Both the position numbers and the translations under genes were made by a program. Below, one piece after another: positions 16,142 through 24,383 of a stretch of 64,000 bases of DNA. Every line of letters starts with the position of its first letter. Position 1 is the first letter of the stretch. Source of the stretch: an uncultured Butyricimonas sp. (GTDB taxonomy: Bacteria; Bacteroidota; Bacteroidia; Bacteroidales; Marinifilaceae); the NCBI GenBank assembly GCA_944320555.1, contig CALUHX010000002.1, positions 37,220 to 101,219 of the forward strand, read 5' to 3'. The notes below the pieces were generated by a model. That model searched no databases, was not told the DNA's origin, and saw only the letters and a program-made list of their open reading frames with translations.

Positions 16142-17686
16142 ATGTCACTTAAAAGAAATGTTCTTGATTTAAGAAAGAGAAAGGAAATCGTGCTTCAGGG
16201 TGGTGGCGAAGAGGCGATTAAGAAGCAGGTAGCCATGGGCAAACTGACGGCCCGTGAGCGCATTGAAGCCATCCTGGACAAAGACTCTTTCCATGAGTAC
16301 GACATGTTCGTAGAGCATCAGGCAAAAGATTTTGATATGGATAAGAAGGTTCTCCACGGAGACGGTGTGATCATCGGCACCGGGACCATTTACGGAGAGC
16401 CGGTGTGCATTTACGCCCAGGACTTCACGGTAGCCGGAGGATCGCTGGGATTGATGCACGCGCGCAAAATCACCAAAATCATGGACCATGCCTTGAAAAT
16501 GCGGATGCCGCTTATCGGCATTAACGACTCGGGCGGCGCCCGTATTCAAGAGGGAGTGGACTCTCTGGCCGGTTACGGGGAAATTTTCTTCCGCAACACG
16601 CAAGCCTCGGGAGTAATTCCCCAGCTTTCCGTCATTCTCGGCCCGTGCGCCGGAGGCGCCGTTTACTCGCCGGCGTTGACGGATTTCGTGTTTGTGGTGG
16701 ACAACATCTCCAAGATGTTCATCACGGGACCCGAGGTGGTGAAAACCGTGCTCGGCGAGGAGGTCAGCATGGAAGAACTGGGGGGCGCGAAAGTGCACGC
16801 CGAAATCAGCGGCAACGCGCATTTCTTCGCGCACTCGGAACACGAGTGCTTCGAGCAAATCAAAAAGCTGTTGACATTCATCCCGTGGAGCAACCAATCC
16901 AAGGCCAAGCCTTTCCCGTCCAAGCCGCCGCGGCCCGAGTACAACATTGAAAAAATCCTGCCGTCCGACCCGACGCAGCCTTACGACGTGCGCGACGTGA
17001 TCCGGGCCGTTGCCGACGACTCCGACTTCCTGGAGATTCAGCAAGAGTTCGCCAAGAACATCGTCATCGGGTTCGGCCGTATCGACGGGGAGACCATCGG
17101 ATTCGTGGCCAACCAGCCCGCCGTGCTGGCCGGCGTGCTTGACTGCGACTCGTCCGACAAGGCCGCGCGCTTCATCCGGTTCTGCGACGCGTTCAACATT
17201 CCCATCGTCACGTTCGAGGACATGCCGGGATACCTGCCTGGCGTGGAGCAAGAGCACATGGGCGTCATCCGCCACGGAGCGAAAGTGCTGTACGCCTATA
17301 GCGAGGCGACCGTCCCCAAGGTGACCGTCATCCTGCGGAAGGCTTACGGCGGCGGTTACATCGCCATGAACTCGCGCCATCTGAAAGCCGACTTCATGTT
17401 CGCCTGGCCGACAGCCGAAATCGCGGTCATGGGTCCCGAAGGCGCCGCCAACATCATTTTCCGCAAGGAAATCATGAACGCGGAGAATCCCGCGGAGATG
17501 CGCAAAATCAAAGTGGCCGAATACCGCGAGCGCTTCGCGAATCCCTACGTGGCAGCCTCCAAGGGATACATCGACTCTGTCATCGAGCCGAGCGAGACGC
17601 GCAAACTGCTGAAACACGCCATCGAGGTTTCCGCCAACAAATCGGTAATGACCCCGAACAAGAAACACGGAATTCCTCCATTCTAA
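16142..17686 (+). CDS. Acyl-CoA carboxyltransferase subunit (propionyl-CoA carboxylase beta / methylmalonyl-CoA decarboxylase alpha type)
   Basis: This encodes 514 residues, the usual length of the family. Two crotonase-like carboxyltransferase halves are visible: N-terminal GKLTARERIEAILD, DFTVAGGSLG, and INDSGGARIQEGV with GPCAGGAVYSPAL forming the first oxyanion hole. The C-terminal half has VTFEDMPGYLPG, KAYGGGYIAMNS and WPTAEIAVMGPEGA. It moves a carboxyl group between carboxybiotin and propionyl-CoA in the propionate/succinate pathway. The biotin carrier gene follows after 18 bases. Neither a biotin carboxylase nor the sodium-pump beta and delta subunits is present here, so the direction of the reaction cannot be told. 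Confidence 0.93.
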   Translation: MSLKRNVLDLRKRKEIVLQGGGEEAIKKQVAMGKLTARERIEAILDKDSFHEYDMFVEHQAKDFDMDKKVLHGDGVIIGTGTIYGEPVCIYAQDFTVAGGSLGLMHARKITKIMDHALKMRMPLIGINDSGGARIQEGVDSLAGYGEIFFRNTQASGVIPQLSVILGPCAGGAVYSPALTDFVFVVDNISKMFITGPEVVKTVLGEEVSMEELGGAKVHAEISGNAHFFAHSEHECFEQIKKLLTFIPWSNQSKAKPFPSKPPRPEYNIEKILPSDPTQPYDVRDVIRAVADDSDFLEIQQEFAKNIVIGFGRIDGETIGFVANQPAVLAGVLDCDSSDKAARFIRFCDAFNIPIVTFEDMPGYLPGVEQEHMGVIRHGAKVLYAYSEATVPKVTVILRKAYGGGYIAMNSRHLKADFMFAWPTAEIAVMGPEGAANIIFRKEIMNAENPAEMRKIKVAEYRERFANPYVAASKGYIDSVIEPSETRKLLKHAIEVSANKSVMTPNKKHGIPPF

Positions 17687-17704
17687 TCTTCAAATTCACG
17701 CGAC

Positions 17705-18019
17705 ATGAGCGAACAAAAATACGACAAACTGGAAATCGACGGGGCGATTTACAAAACCCATTTCACGCAGAAGTTCATCAACCGCAAAAAATGGGAACAA
17801 CCGACCCCGGGCATCGTGACCACTCACATTCCGGGCTCCATCATCGACATTCATGTCAAAGAGGGACAGGAAGTGAAAAAGGGAGATCTTTTATGCCTTT
17901 TGGAAGCCATGAAGATGCATAACAAGATTTTGTCCCCCGTCTCCGGAACCGTGAAGAAAGTCCACGTCAACAAGGGAGACAAATTACACAAAGACGCGGT
18001 CATGTTTGAGATCGAATAA
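17705..18019 (+). CDS. Biotin carboxyl carrier protein subunit
   Basis: This encodes 104 residues ending in a biotinyl domain. The biotin-acceptor motif is EAMKM (Lys about residue 75), followed by KILSPVSGTVKKVHVNKGD. The N-terminal part (TKFINRKKWEQPTPGIVTTHIPGSI) is short and lacks the long Ala/Pro linker of many carriers. It carries CO2 on biotin to the carboxyltransferase encoded immediately upstream, with which it must form an operon. The partner supplying or accepting the carboxyl group, a biotin carboxylase or a membrane decarboxylase beta subunit, is encoded elsewhere. Confidence 0.92.
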   Translation: MSEQKYDKLEIDGAIYKTHFTQKFINRKKWEQPTPGIVTTHIPGSIIDIHVKEGQEVKKGDLLCLLEAMKMHNKILSPVSGTVKKVHVNKGDKLHKDAVMFEIE

Positions 18020-18023
18020 TACG

Positions 18024-18188
18024 AGAGGCTGTGTCAAAACGGCATTTTCATTCTCCCTCCCCTCTTGGAGGGGAGAGTCGCCAAGCAAAGCGATTCCACC
18101 GGCATTACTTGGCAACTCATTTCCTAAGCAGGGAATGTGGCGGCAAGGCCGCCGGAGGAGTATGATTAACTATTTTGGCACAGCCTCT
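18024..18188. repeat. MITE-like element with 16-bp terminal inverted repeats
   Basis: The end AGAGGCTGTGTCAAAA (18024-18039) pairs with the reverse complement of 18173-18188 at 15 of 16 positions. The 165-bp unit encodes nothing. It contains CCCTCCCCTC/GAGGGGAG-type palindromes and GGCGGCAAGGCCGCC, then GGAGGAGTATGATTAA. It resembles the short non-autonomous elements with GAGGCTGTGTCAAAA-like ends often seen in Bacteroidales, and fills the gap between the biotin carrier and the ABC gene. Confidence 0.65.
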
Positions 18189-18203
18189 TTTTCCTAACAC
18201 GCT

Positions 18204-19130
18204 ATGAGTTTTTTCAAGGCCACACATATTGTCAAGACATACGCCAACCACACGGCGCTGGACGACGTGTCCATCGAGATTCCCGAAGGTTCCATCTACG
18301 GACTGCTGGGCCCGAACGGGGCCGGGAAGACATCGCTCATCCGAATCATCAACCAAATCACCGCCCCCGATTCCGGGGAATTGATTTTCCACAGCCGCCC
18401 GCTTTGCCGCGCGGACGTGAACCGTATCGGATACCTGCCCGAGGAACGGGGCCTGTACAAAAAAATGAAAGTCGGGGAGCAGGCCGTCTACCTCGCCCGG
18501 CTGAAGGGGTTGAGCAAACAGGACGCCGTGGCCCGACTGAGGATGTGGTTCGAGAAATTCGGTATCGGCTCGTGGTGGAACCGCAAGGTGGAGGAGTTGT
18601 CCAAAGGAATGGCCCAGAAAGTGCAATTCATCACGACCGTGTTGCACGAACCGGAGTTGCTGATTTTCGACGAGCCTTTCAGCGGATTCGACCCCATCAA
18701 CGTGGAACTGCTGAAGCATGAGATACTGGAGTTGCAACAAAAAGGGACGACCATCATTTTCTCCACGCACAACATGGGCTCCGTAGAAGAGCTTTGCAGC
18801 CACATCGCACTCATCAACAAATCGCACAAGATATTGGAAGGCCCGATCAACCAAGTCAGGGAAAAATACGCCAACAACACCTACAAACTGAGTTGCCGGT
18901 ACAACTCCAATTTCAATCCGGCGGAGGTCGTCGGCAGCGAATTCAACGTCCTGTCTCAACAAATCAGGGACAACCATCAGGACATCATTCTGCAACAGGA
19001 GAGTTTCTGTCCGGCGAACACGCTGCTTTCCAGAGTGCTCCCCGCGGCCGACATCATCTCTTTCCAAAAAATCATACCCAGCATGAACGACATTTTCATC
19101 CGCCTTGTGAAAGGCCAAGAACACGAATAA
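18204..19130 (+). CDS. ABC transporter ATP-binding protein (NatA-like, DUF4162 tail)
   Basis: This encodes 308 residues. Walker A GPNGAGKT is at about 35-42, the signature LSKGMAQK at about 131-138 and Walker B LLIFDEPFSGFDP at about 151-163. The switch His is in FSTHNM. The C-terminal 85 residues match the DUF4162-like tail found in ABC-2 exporter ATPases of the NatA type. It should power the permease encoded 11 bases downstream (19142-20482), forming an efflux system. The substrate is unknown; NatAB proteins export sodium ions and related exporters handle other substrates. Confidence 0.92.
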   Translation: MSFFKATHIVKTYANHTALDDVSIEIPEGSIYGLLGPNGAGKTSLIRIINQITAPDSGELIFHSRPLCRADVNRIGYLPEERGLYKKMKVGEQAVYLARLKGLSKQDAVARLRMWFEKFGIGSWWNRKVEELSKGMAQKVQFITTVLHEPELLIFDEPFSGFDPINVELLKHEILELQQKGTTIIFSTHNMGSVEELCSHIALINKSHKILEGPINQVREKYANNTYKLSCRYNSNFNPAEVVGSEFNVLSQQIRDNHQDIILQQESFCPANTLLSRVLPAADIISFQKIIPSMNDIFIRLVKGQEHE

Positions 19131-19141
19131 ACCATTCCGCC

Positions 19142-20482
19142 ATGAACAAAATACTTATCATCATCAACAGGGAGTTCTCAACGCGGGTGCGCAAAAAGAC
19201 ATTCCTCGTCGTGACGATTTTCGTGCCTATCCTGTTCACCGTCTTTTATGCCTTTTTGATGTGGATGCTCCTAAAAGACGACAACGAGAAACGCGTGATA
19301 GCCGTCGTCAACGAGTCGAGGCTGGAGAAACCCTTGGAGCAAATCAACAACACCCATTTCGTGTATGTCGACCACGAGCTGCCGGAGTCCGAATACGCGC
19401 GTTACCTCCGTGAACATGATTATTACGCCATCGCCAAGATTCCGGTCTCCGTCATGCAATACGCGGAGATTTCCCTATACTCGCTTTCCTTGATTCCGCT
19501 GGACCTCAAAAACGAAATCACCACGCAAGTCCAACGCGGCATCGAAGAGGCCAAACGCTCGGACATCGTGGCGCAAAGCAACATACCCGACTTGGACAGG
19601 AAATTGCGGGCCACCCGCACGCCGGTCCTCACGAGGACGCTGATCGTGTCCGAGTCGGGCGACTCCCGGGAAAGCTCTTCCGAAATCACGTCCATCTTCG
19701 GACTCATCGGCGGGCTTGTCATCTACATTTTCATTTTCATGTACTCCTCCCAAGTCATGAAAGGCGTGGTGGAGGAAAAAACGAACCGCATCATCGAGGT
19801 GCTGGTCTCTTCCGTGAAGCCCTTCCAGTTCCTGTTGGGCAAAATCATCGGCGTGGCGGCCGTCGGCCTGCTGCAATTTTTGATTTGGATAGGGGTGGGG
19901 GCCGTCATCATCGCGGCATCCAAACTGTTCCTGTTCCCGGGCTTAGACATCGCCTCGCTCCAGGGAGCCACGGATTTGGGCGCGTTGGCCCAAAACAACG
20001 CCATGCAAACCGAGCAACTCGAGATATTGCAATACGTGGCGAAAACCATCGACCCCTCGTTCGTCGCGCAATTCATGGGGGCTTTCCTGTTCTATTTCAT
20101 CGGGGGGTACCTGCTCTACGCTTCTCTCTTCGCCGCCATCGGAGCCGCCGCAGACAACGAGACCGACTCGCAACAATTCATCACGCCGCTCTCCATCATT
20201 CTAATCGTGGCATTGTACATCGGCATATCGGCCATGAAAAACCCGGACTCCTCGCTGGTGTTCTGGAGCTCGCTCATTCCTTTCACCTCCCCGATTGTCA
20301 TGCTGACCCGCATCCCGTTCGGAATCCCGGCGTGGGAAATCATCGCGTCCATGATTATCCTCATGGCCTCGTTCCTCTTTTTCACGTGGCTGTCCGGCAA
20401 AATCTACCGCGTCGGCATTTTGATGTACGGCAAGAAAGTCACGTGGAAAGAATTGTACAAATGGTTAAGTTATAAAGGATAA
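19142..20482 (+). CDS. ABC-2 type permease (NatB-like)
   Basis: This encodes about 446 residues from ATG 19142, immediately after the ATPase gene. One N-terminal membrane helix (about 22-44, LVVTIFVPILFTVFYAFLMWM) is followed by a long extracytoplasmic domain (45-185) and five or six helices in the C-terminal half (from IFGLIGGLVIYIFIFMYSS). The motif VVEEKTNRIIEVLVSSVKP is typical of ABC2_membrane_3/NatB permeases. It forms the membrane channel of the exporter with the 308-aa ATPase. A MutS-like gene follows 15 bases later and may share the transcript. Confidence 0.92.
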   Translation: MNKILIIINREFSTRVRKKTFLVVTIFVPILFTVFYAFLMWMLLKDDNEKRVIAVVNESRLEKPLEQINNTHFVYVDHELPESEYARYLREHDYYAIAKIPVSVMQYAEISLYSLSLIPLDLKNEITTQVQRGIEEAKRSDIVAQSNIPDLDRKLRATRTPVLTRTLIVSESGDSRESSSEITSIFGLIGGLVIYIFIFMYSSQVMKGVVEEKTNRIIEVLVSSVKPFQFLLGKIIGVAAVGLLQFLIWIGVGAVIIAASKLFLFPGLDIASLQGATDLGALAQNNAMQTEQLEILQYVAKTIDPSFVAQFMGAFLFYFIGGYLLYASLFAAIGAAADNETDSQQFITPLSIILIVALYIGISAMKNPDSSLVFWSSLIPFTSPIVMLTRIPFGIPAWEIIASMIILMASFLFFTWLSGKIYRVGILMYGKKVTWKELYKWLSYKG

Positions 20483-20497
20483 ATTCTCCAACGACAA

Positions 20498-22279
20498 ATG
20501 CGGCCACAAGAATACTACCACAAACGGATTGAAGAAATCTCGCTGCTTTTAAAAGGCTTCAGACAGCGCAGGAACCGATACACGGCGGTCAAAATCGCCG
20601 CCTTTTTGGCGGCCGTCGCCTTCATCGGCTGGTTCTCGACAAACGGGATGACGGGACTGCTTGCGTTGTTTTTCGTCTGTGTCGCGCTCTTCGTCTTCAT
20701 CAACATCCGAGAGACAAAGCTGTTGAGGAAGATTGCCTTCCATGAGGAACTGCGCAACGGGGCGACCTTGGAGGAGGAATACCTGCGGGGCGACTACTCC
20801 CGCCTCGACACGGGCGAGGAGTACAAGGATCCCGCCCATCCCTACGCCCACGACCTGGACATTTTCGGGGAAGACTCCGTGTTTCAAGCCATCAACCGGA
20901 CGACCACCCGGCACGGGCGGGAACGGCTGAGAGAGTGGCTGCTCGCCCCCCTCCGGGACAGCGAGGAAATCCTGCGCCGGCAAGAGGCCGTCGGAGAACT
21001 CGCCGCCATGCCGGACTGGTGCCACACGTTCCGGGCTTTGGGCAACTACAAGCAAGTGAGCAAGCTCTCCCCCGAGGCCATAAAAAACAGCAGCCGGGAG
21101 AAATCCCGCTTCGCCGCATGGAAAATTCCTTTCCTTTACATTTTGCCGGGACTCAACATCCTCGGATGGGTGTTGTACATCGCCGACGTCATTCCCGCAG
21201 CCATCCCGGAATTGCTTTCCCTCGCCCTGTTGGCCATCACCCTCTCCGGTGTGAAACAATTGAACAAGGCGCACGAGGGGGTCAATTCTTTCATCCGCTC
21301 GTTCAGCGACTTGTACGAACTGATACGCCATTTCTCAAGCCAGACGTTCCAATCCGCTCGCCTGCGGGAAATTCACGACGAACTGTTCAACCAGCGCCAC
21401 GACGCCAACGAGGCCCTGCGGGAACTGTACCGGGTGCAGGAAGGTTTCGACCAACGGGGCAACGTCCTTGTCACCATCCTTCTCGACGCCTTGTTCATGA
21501 GAGATTTGCACCTCTACCTGCGGCTGGTCAGATGGCAAAACAAATATGCCTCGTGCATTCCCGGATGGGTGGACATCGTGGGAGAGCTGGACACCTTTGT
21601 CAGCATGGCCAACTACCGTTACAACCATCCGGATTTCGTCACGCCCGAGCTTAGCGACGACACGCTGCTCCGCGGTGAGGAGATTGGCCATCCCCTGCTC
21701 GTTTCAGCCCGTTGCGTGACCAACGACTTCGAGGTGAGCCGCCTCCATCAGTTCTACATCGTCACGGGAGCCAATATGGCGGGCAAAAGCACCTTCCTCC
21801 GGGCCGTCGGGGTCAACCTCGTGCTGGCCTGCTGCGGAAGCGTCGTGCGGGCCTCCTCGTTCCGTTTCCAGCCCATGCGGATTTTCACCAGCATGCGCAC
21901 CGTGGACAATCTGGCCAAAGGCACGTCCTACTTCCACGCCGAGCTGCTGCGCCTGAAGCAATTGGTGGAAACGGCCCAAAACGAGGAGAAACTGTTCATC
22001 ATCCTGGACGAGATTCTCAAAGGCACCAATTCCCGGGACAAGCTGAACGGGTCGCGCCGGTTCCTGCAAAAATTGTTGTCGCTGCCCATCGCGGGACTGA
22101 TAGCCACCCACGACCTCGAATTGGGCGAGCTGGCCGACGCCTTCCCCCGCAATTATTTCAACCGTTGCTTCGAAATCACCCACACGGACGACGACATCGC
22201 CTACGATTACAAACTGAAAGAAGGCGTCAGCCAGAACATGAACGCCTCCATCCTGCTGGAGAAAATGGGATTAGTCTGA
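20498..22279 (+). CDS. MutS-family ATPase with transmembrane segments
   Basis: This encodes 593 residues. The C-terminal MutS ATPase domain is clear: Walker A TGANMAGKST at about 421-430, FTSMRTVDNLAKGTSYFHAE, Walker B IILDEILKGTNSRD at about 500-513, and ATHDLELG. The middle resembles the MutS lever/core (HGRERLREWLLAPL). The MutS I mismatch-binding domain is absent. Two hydrophobic hairpins (about 30-68 and 208-248) suggest membrane anchoring. Such MutS-related proteins are common in Bacteroidetes, and their role is not the standard MutS mismatch repair role. The 3' end overlaps the convergent acyltransferase gene by nine bases. Confidence 0.9.
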   Translation: MRPQEYYHKRIEEISLLLKGFRQRRNRYTAVKIAAFLAAVAFIGWFSTNGMTGLLALFFVCVALFVFINIRETKLLRKIAFHEELRNGATLEEEYLRGDYSRLDTGEEYKDPAHPYAHDLDIFGEDSVFQAINRTTTRHGRERLREWLLAPLRDSEEILRRQEAVGELAAMPDWCHTFRALGNYKQVSKLSPEAIKNSSREKSRFAAWKIPFLYILPGLNILGWVLYIADVIPAAIPELLSLALLAITLSGVKQLNKAHEGVNSFIRSFSDLYELIRHFSSQTFQSARLREIHDELFNQRHDANEALRELYRVQEGFDQRGNVLVTILLDALFMRDLHLYLRLVRWQNKYASCIPGWVDIVGELDTFVSMANYRYNHPDFVTPELSDDTLLRGEEIGHPLLVSARCVTNDFEVSRLHQFYIVTGANMAGKSTFLRAVGVNLVLACCGSVVRASSFRFQPMRIFTSMRTVDNLAKGTSYFHAELLRLKQLVETAQNEEKLFIILDEILKGTNSRDKLNGSRRFLQKLLSLPIAGLIATHDLELGELADAFPRNYFNRCFEITHTDDDIAYDYKLKEGVSQNMNASILLEKMGLV

Positions 22280-23038
22280 CTCCTTGCGCCGCTGCCACCA
22301 GCCATGCCGAATCTCCCGCGCCGGCTCCTCCCCCGGAGCGTTATAAAACGACTCCAGATAGCGGTTCAATTCCTTGCGCCCGCCGGGAACATGCTCCCGG
22401 ACTTCCCGGGTGATGTCGTGAAAAGAAATGCTTACCTCCCGCCGGGGCAGAAAGAACACGCCATTGGCCAACACGTAAAAAACGCCTTTCAAATAGGTCG
22501 ACAAAAAATCGGGAGTGCGCCCCGTGCGGGCTTTCGACCACATGCTGCCCCACAGTCCCCGGATGCGCACGCCAACCACCCTCGCCCCCTCCGGCAATTG
22601 GTCGCACACCTGCCATGTTCCCTGTTTGTTGCCCACGCTCTCGCAGCCGCTATTTGTCAACTGCCCCGCAGGGTATATCACCACGTTTTTCCCTTCGCCC
22701 AACGCCTTGACAACCCGCCCGCTCAAACGGGCGACCTCCTCCACTCCCCGCCTGCTTTTTTCCAAATCGGGCACCCGAACCGCCCCCACCATCCGCAAAA
22801 CCTGGGCCACCAGCGGTACACGGAAATAAGCCTCCGTCACCAAGGGCGACGCTGACGTACGCCGCAACAAGTGGGCGAACAACAATTGCGGGTCCACCAC
22901 CGCCTGATGGTTCGGCAGAAAGAGGGTCGCCCGCCCGCTATCCAACAAATCGGCGCCCTCCAGCGTCACCCGGTAACGCAAACTCAACGCCCGCCGATAG
23001 AAAGCGGCCACCATCCGCACTCCCCTCCCCGCCTTCAT
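22271..23038 (-). CDS. PlsC-like 1-acylglycerol-phosphate acyltransferase
   Basis: This encodes 255 residues. The acyltransferase motif HX4D appears as NHQAVVDP at about residues 43-50. Motif II is near GAVRVPD, and the third block is VIYPAGQLTNSG, where the common FPEGT is replaced by YPAGQ. It should transfer acyl groups to a lysophospholipid at the inner membrane. Its start overlaps the stop of the LplT-like MFS gene by four bases (23035-23038), so the two are coupled. This recalls the Aas/LplT lysophospholipid salvage system, here without the acyl-ACP synthetase part. Confidence 0.85.
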   Translation of the reverse strand: MKAGRGVRMVAAFYRRALSLRYRVTLEGADLLDSGRATLFLPNHQAVVDPQLLFAHLLRRTSASPLVTEAYFRVPLVAQVLRMVGAVRVPDLEKSRRGVEEVARLSGRVVKALGEGKNVVIYPAGQLTNSGCESVGNKQGTWQVCDQLPEGARVVGVRIRGLWGSMWSKARTGRTPDFLSTYLKGVFYVLANGVFFLPRREVSISFHDITREVREHVPGGRKELNRYLESFYNAPGEEPAREIRHGWWQRRKESD

Positions 23039-24273
23039 CTCTTCCGGAAAAATCGAACAATCCGCAAATCACAAAAACGTTCCCTCATGCCCTTCATCCG
23101 CGCGAACAAAACAAGGGTAATCAGGAATGTCAGTGCACCTAAAAAGAGGAACACGAACTTCGTCTCCATCAGCAACTCGATTCCGCCAAATATTCCCGAG
23201 GCGAACAGCATGAAAAGGAAGGTAATCAAATTGGAATAAGCCAGCATGTCGCCCACTTCCCTCCCCTTCACGTTGGCCTGTATCCATGCGTCCAGCGGCA
23301 CTTTGAACATCCCGCTGCAAAACGCCGCTCCAAAAGCGAGGAAGGCGAACAACACGCCGCCCGCGTCGGAAAAGAATATCAGCAGAAACATCGCCCCCGT
23401 CGTCGCCCCGCCCAGCGGCACCAACCCCAGTTCCACCTGCCGACGGGAAAACACACCCGCCAAATAACAGCCCGACCCGATTCCCACCGCCACCAACGAC
23501 ATCACCAACCCCGTCTCCGAATCGCTCATCCCCAACTCGTTGCCGCAATACACAATCAGCGTCATCTGTATCATCGAGGCGATAAGCCAGAACACGGCCA
23601 ATCCCCCCACCACGAGGTTCAATCCGGGGAACGCCCCCGCCCTCCGGTACATGTCGCGCGCAAACCGCACGGGATTCAGCGTCTCGCCGCTTTCCCTCAG
23701 CGGAGCCCCCTCCTCGGCCCTTATCGTCAGGCTGCACAGCCACCCCGCCAAAGCCACGGCGAACAAAATGACGCACAACACGGGAATGGAAACGCTCTCC
23801 GACAGGAAAGCCGCCATCAGCGTGCCCGTGAGAATACCCACGAAAGCAAACATTTCCATGGCGCCCGAGCCGAAAGAAAGCCCCTCCTCGCCCCCGATGT
23901 CCCGAATCAACCCGTACTTGGACGGAGAGAACAAAGCGCTTTGCAGCCCCATCAACAAAACGGAGCACAGCACCCACGCCGTGGAACGGCACAGGAAACC
24001 TCCCGCCGCCACGAACATAATCAGTATCTCACAAAATTTCGCCCATACCACCACCTTCCGCTTCGAGCACGCTTTCGCCAAACGGCCCGCCAACGGCGAG
24101 AAAATCAAATAAGGCACGACCAAGGCCGCCGAGGCCGCCGTGACGACCATGGACTCCTGCTCCCGCCCCACCCACGCGATACAAATAAAACAAGCCAGCG
24201 TCTTCAGGAAATTATCGTTCAGGACTCCCAAATAGTTGGTCACAAAGAGGGATAACCATCGTTTGTTCATCAT
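23035..24273 (-). CDS. MFS transporter, LplT-like lysophospholipid flippase
   Basis: This encodes 412 residues with about twelve membrane helices. The N-terminal FVTNYLGVLNDNFLKTLACF contains the NDN-F-K pattern typical of LplT and related MFS proteins, and LIFSPLAGRLAKACSKRKVVVWAK is the MFS loop 2-3 motif. It probably flips lysophospholipids inward for re-acylation. It overlaps the following PlsC-like gene by four bases, which supports a joint role in phospholipid repair. Two adjacent ATGs (24273 and 24270) are possible starts. Confidence 0.87.
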   Translation of the reverse strand: MMNKRWLSLFVTNYLGVLNDNFLKTLACFICIAWVGREQESMVVTAASAALVVPYLIFSPLAGRLAKACSKRKVVVWAKFCEILIMFVAAGGFLCRSTAWVLCSVLLMGLQSALFSPSKYGLIRDIGGEEGLSFGSGAMEMFAFVGILTGTLMAAFLSESVSIPVLCVILFAVALAGWLCSLTIRAEEGAPLRESGETLNPVRFARDMYRRAGAFPGLNLVVGGLAVFWLIASMIQMTLIVYCGNELGMSDSETGLVMSLVAVGIGSGCYLAGVFSRRQVELGLVPLGGATTGAMFLLIFFSDAGGVLFAFLAFGAAFCSGMFKVPLDAWIQANVKGREVGDMLAYSNLITFLFMLFASGIFGGIELLMETKFVFLFLGALTFLITLVLFARMKGMRERFCDLRIVRFFRKR

Positions 24274-24383
24274 TTTGCTATTTAAAAATAACCGCCTTCA
24301 AAATTAAATGTTCCCCTCTTCTTTTTGCGTCTTTTCCGGCAAAATTTTACAAGAAAATTTCTTCTCCGCAAACACCCTCGCAC

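Noticed and set aside
16169..17668. 499-codon open frame antisense to the carboxyltransferase gene
   Set aside because: It mirrors a conserved enzyme gene in high-GC DNA and shows no domain or signal. It is a shadow.
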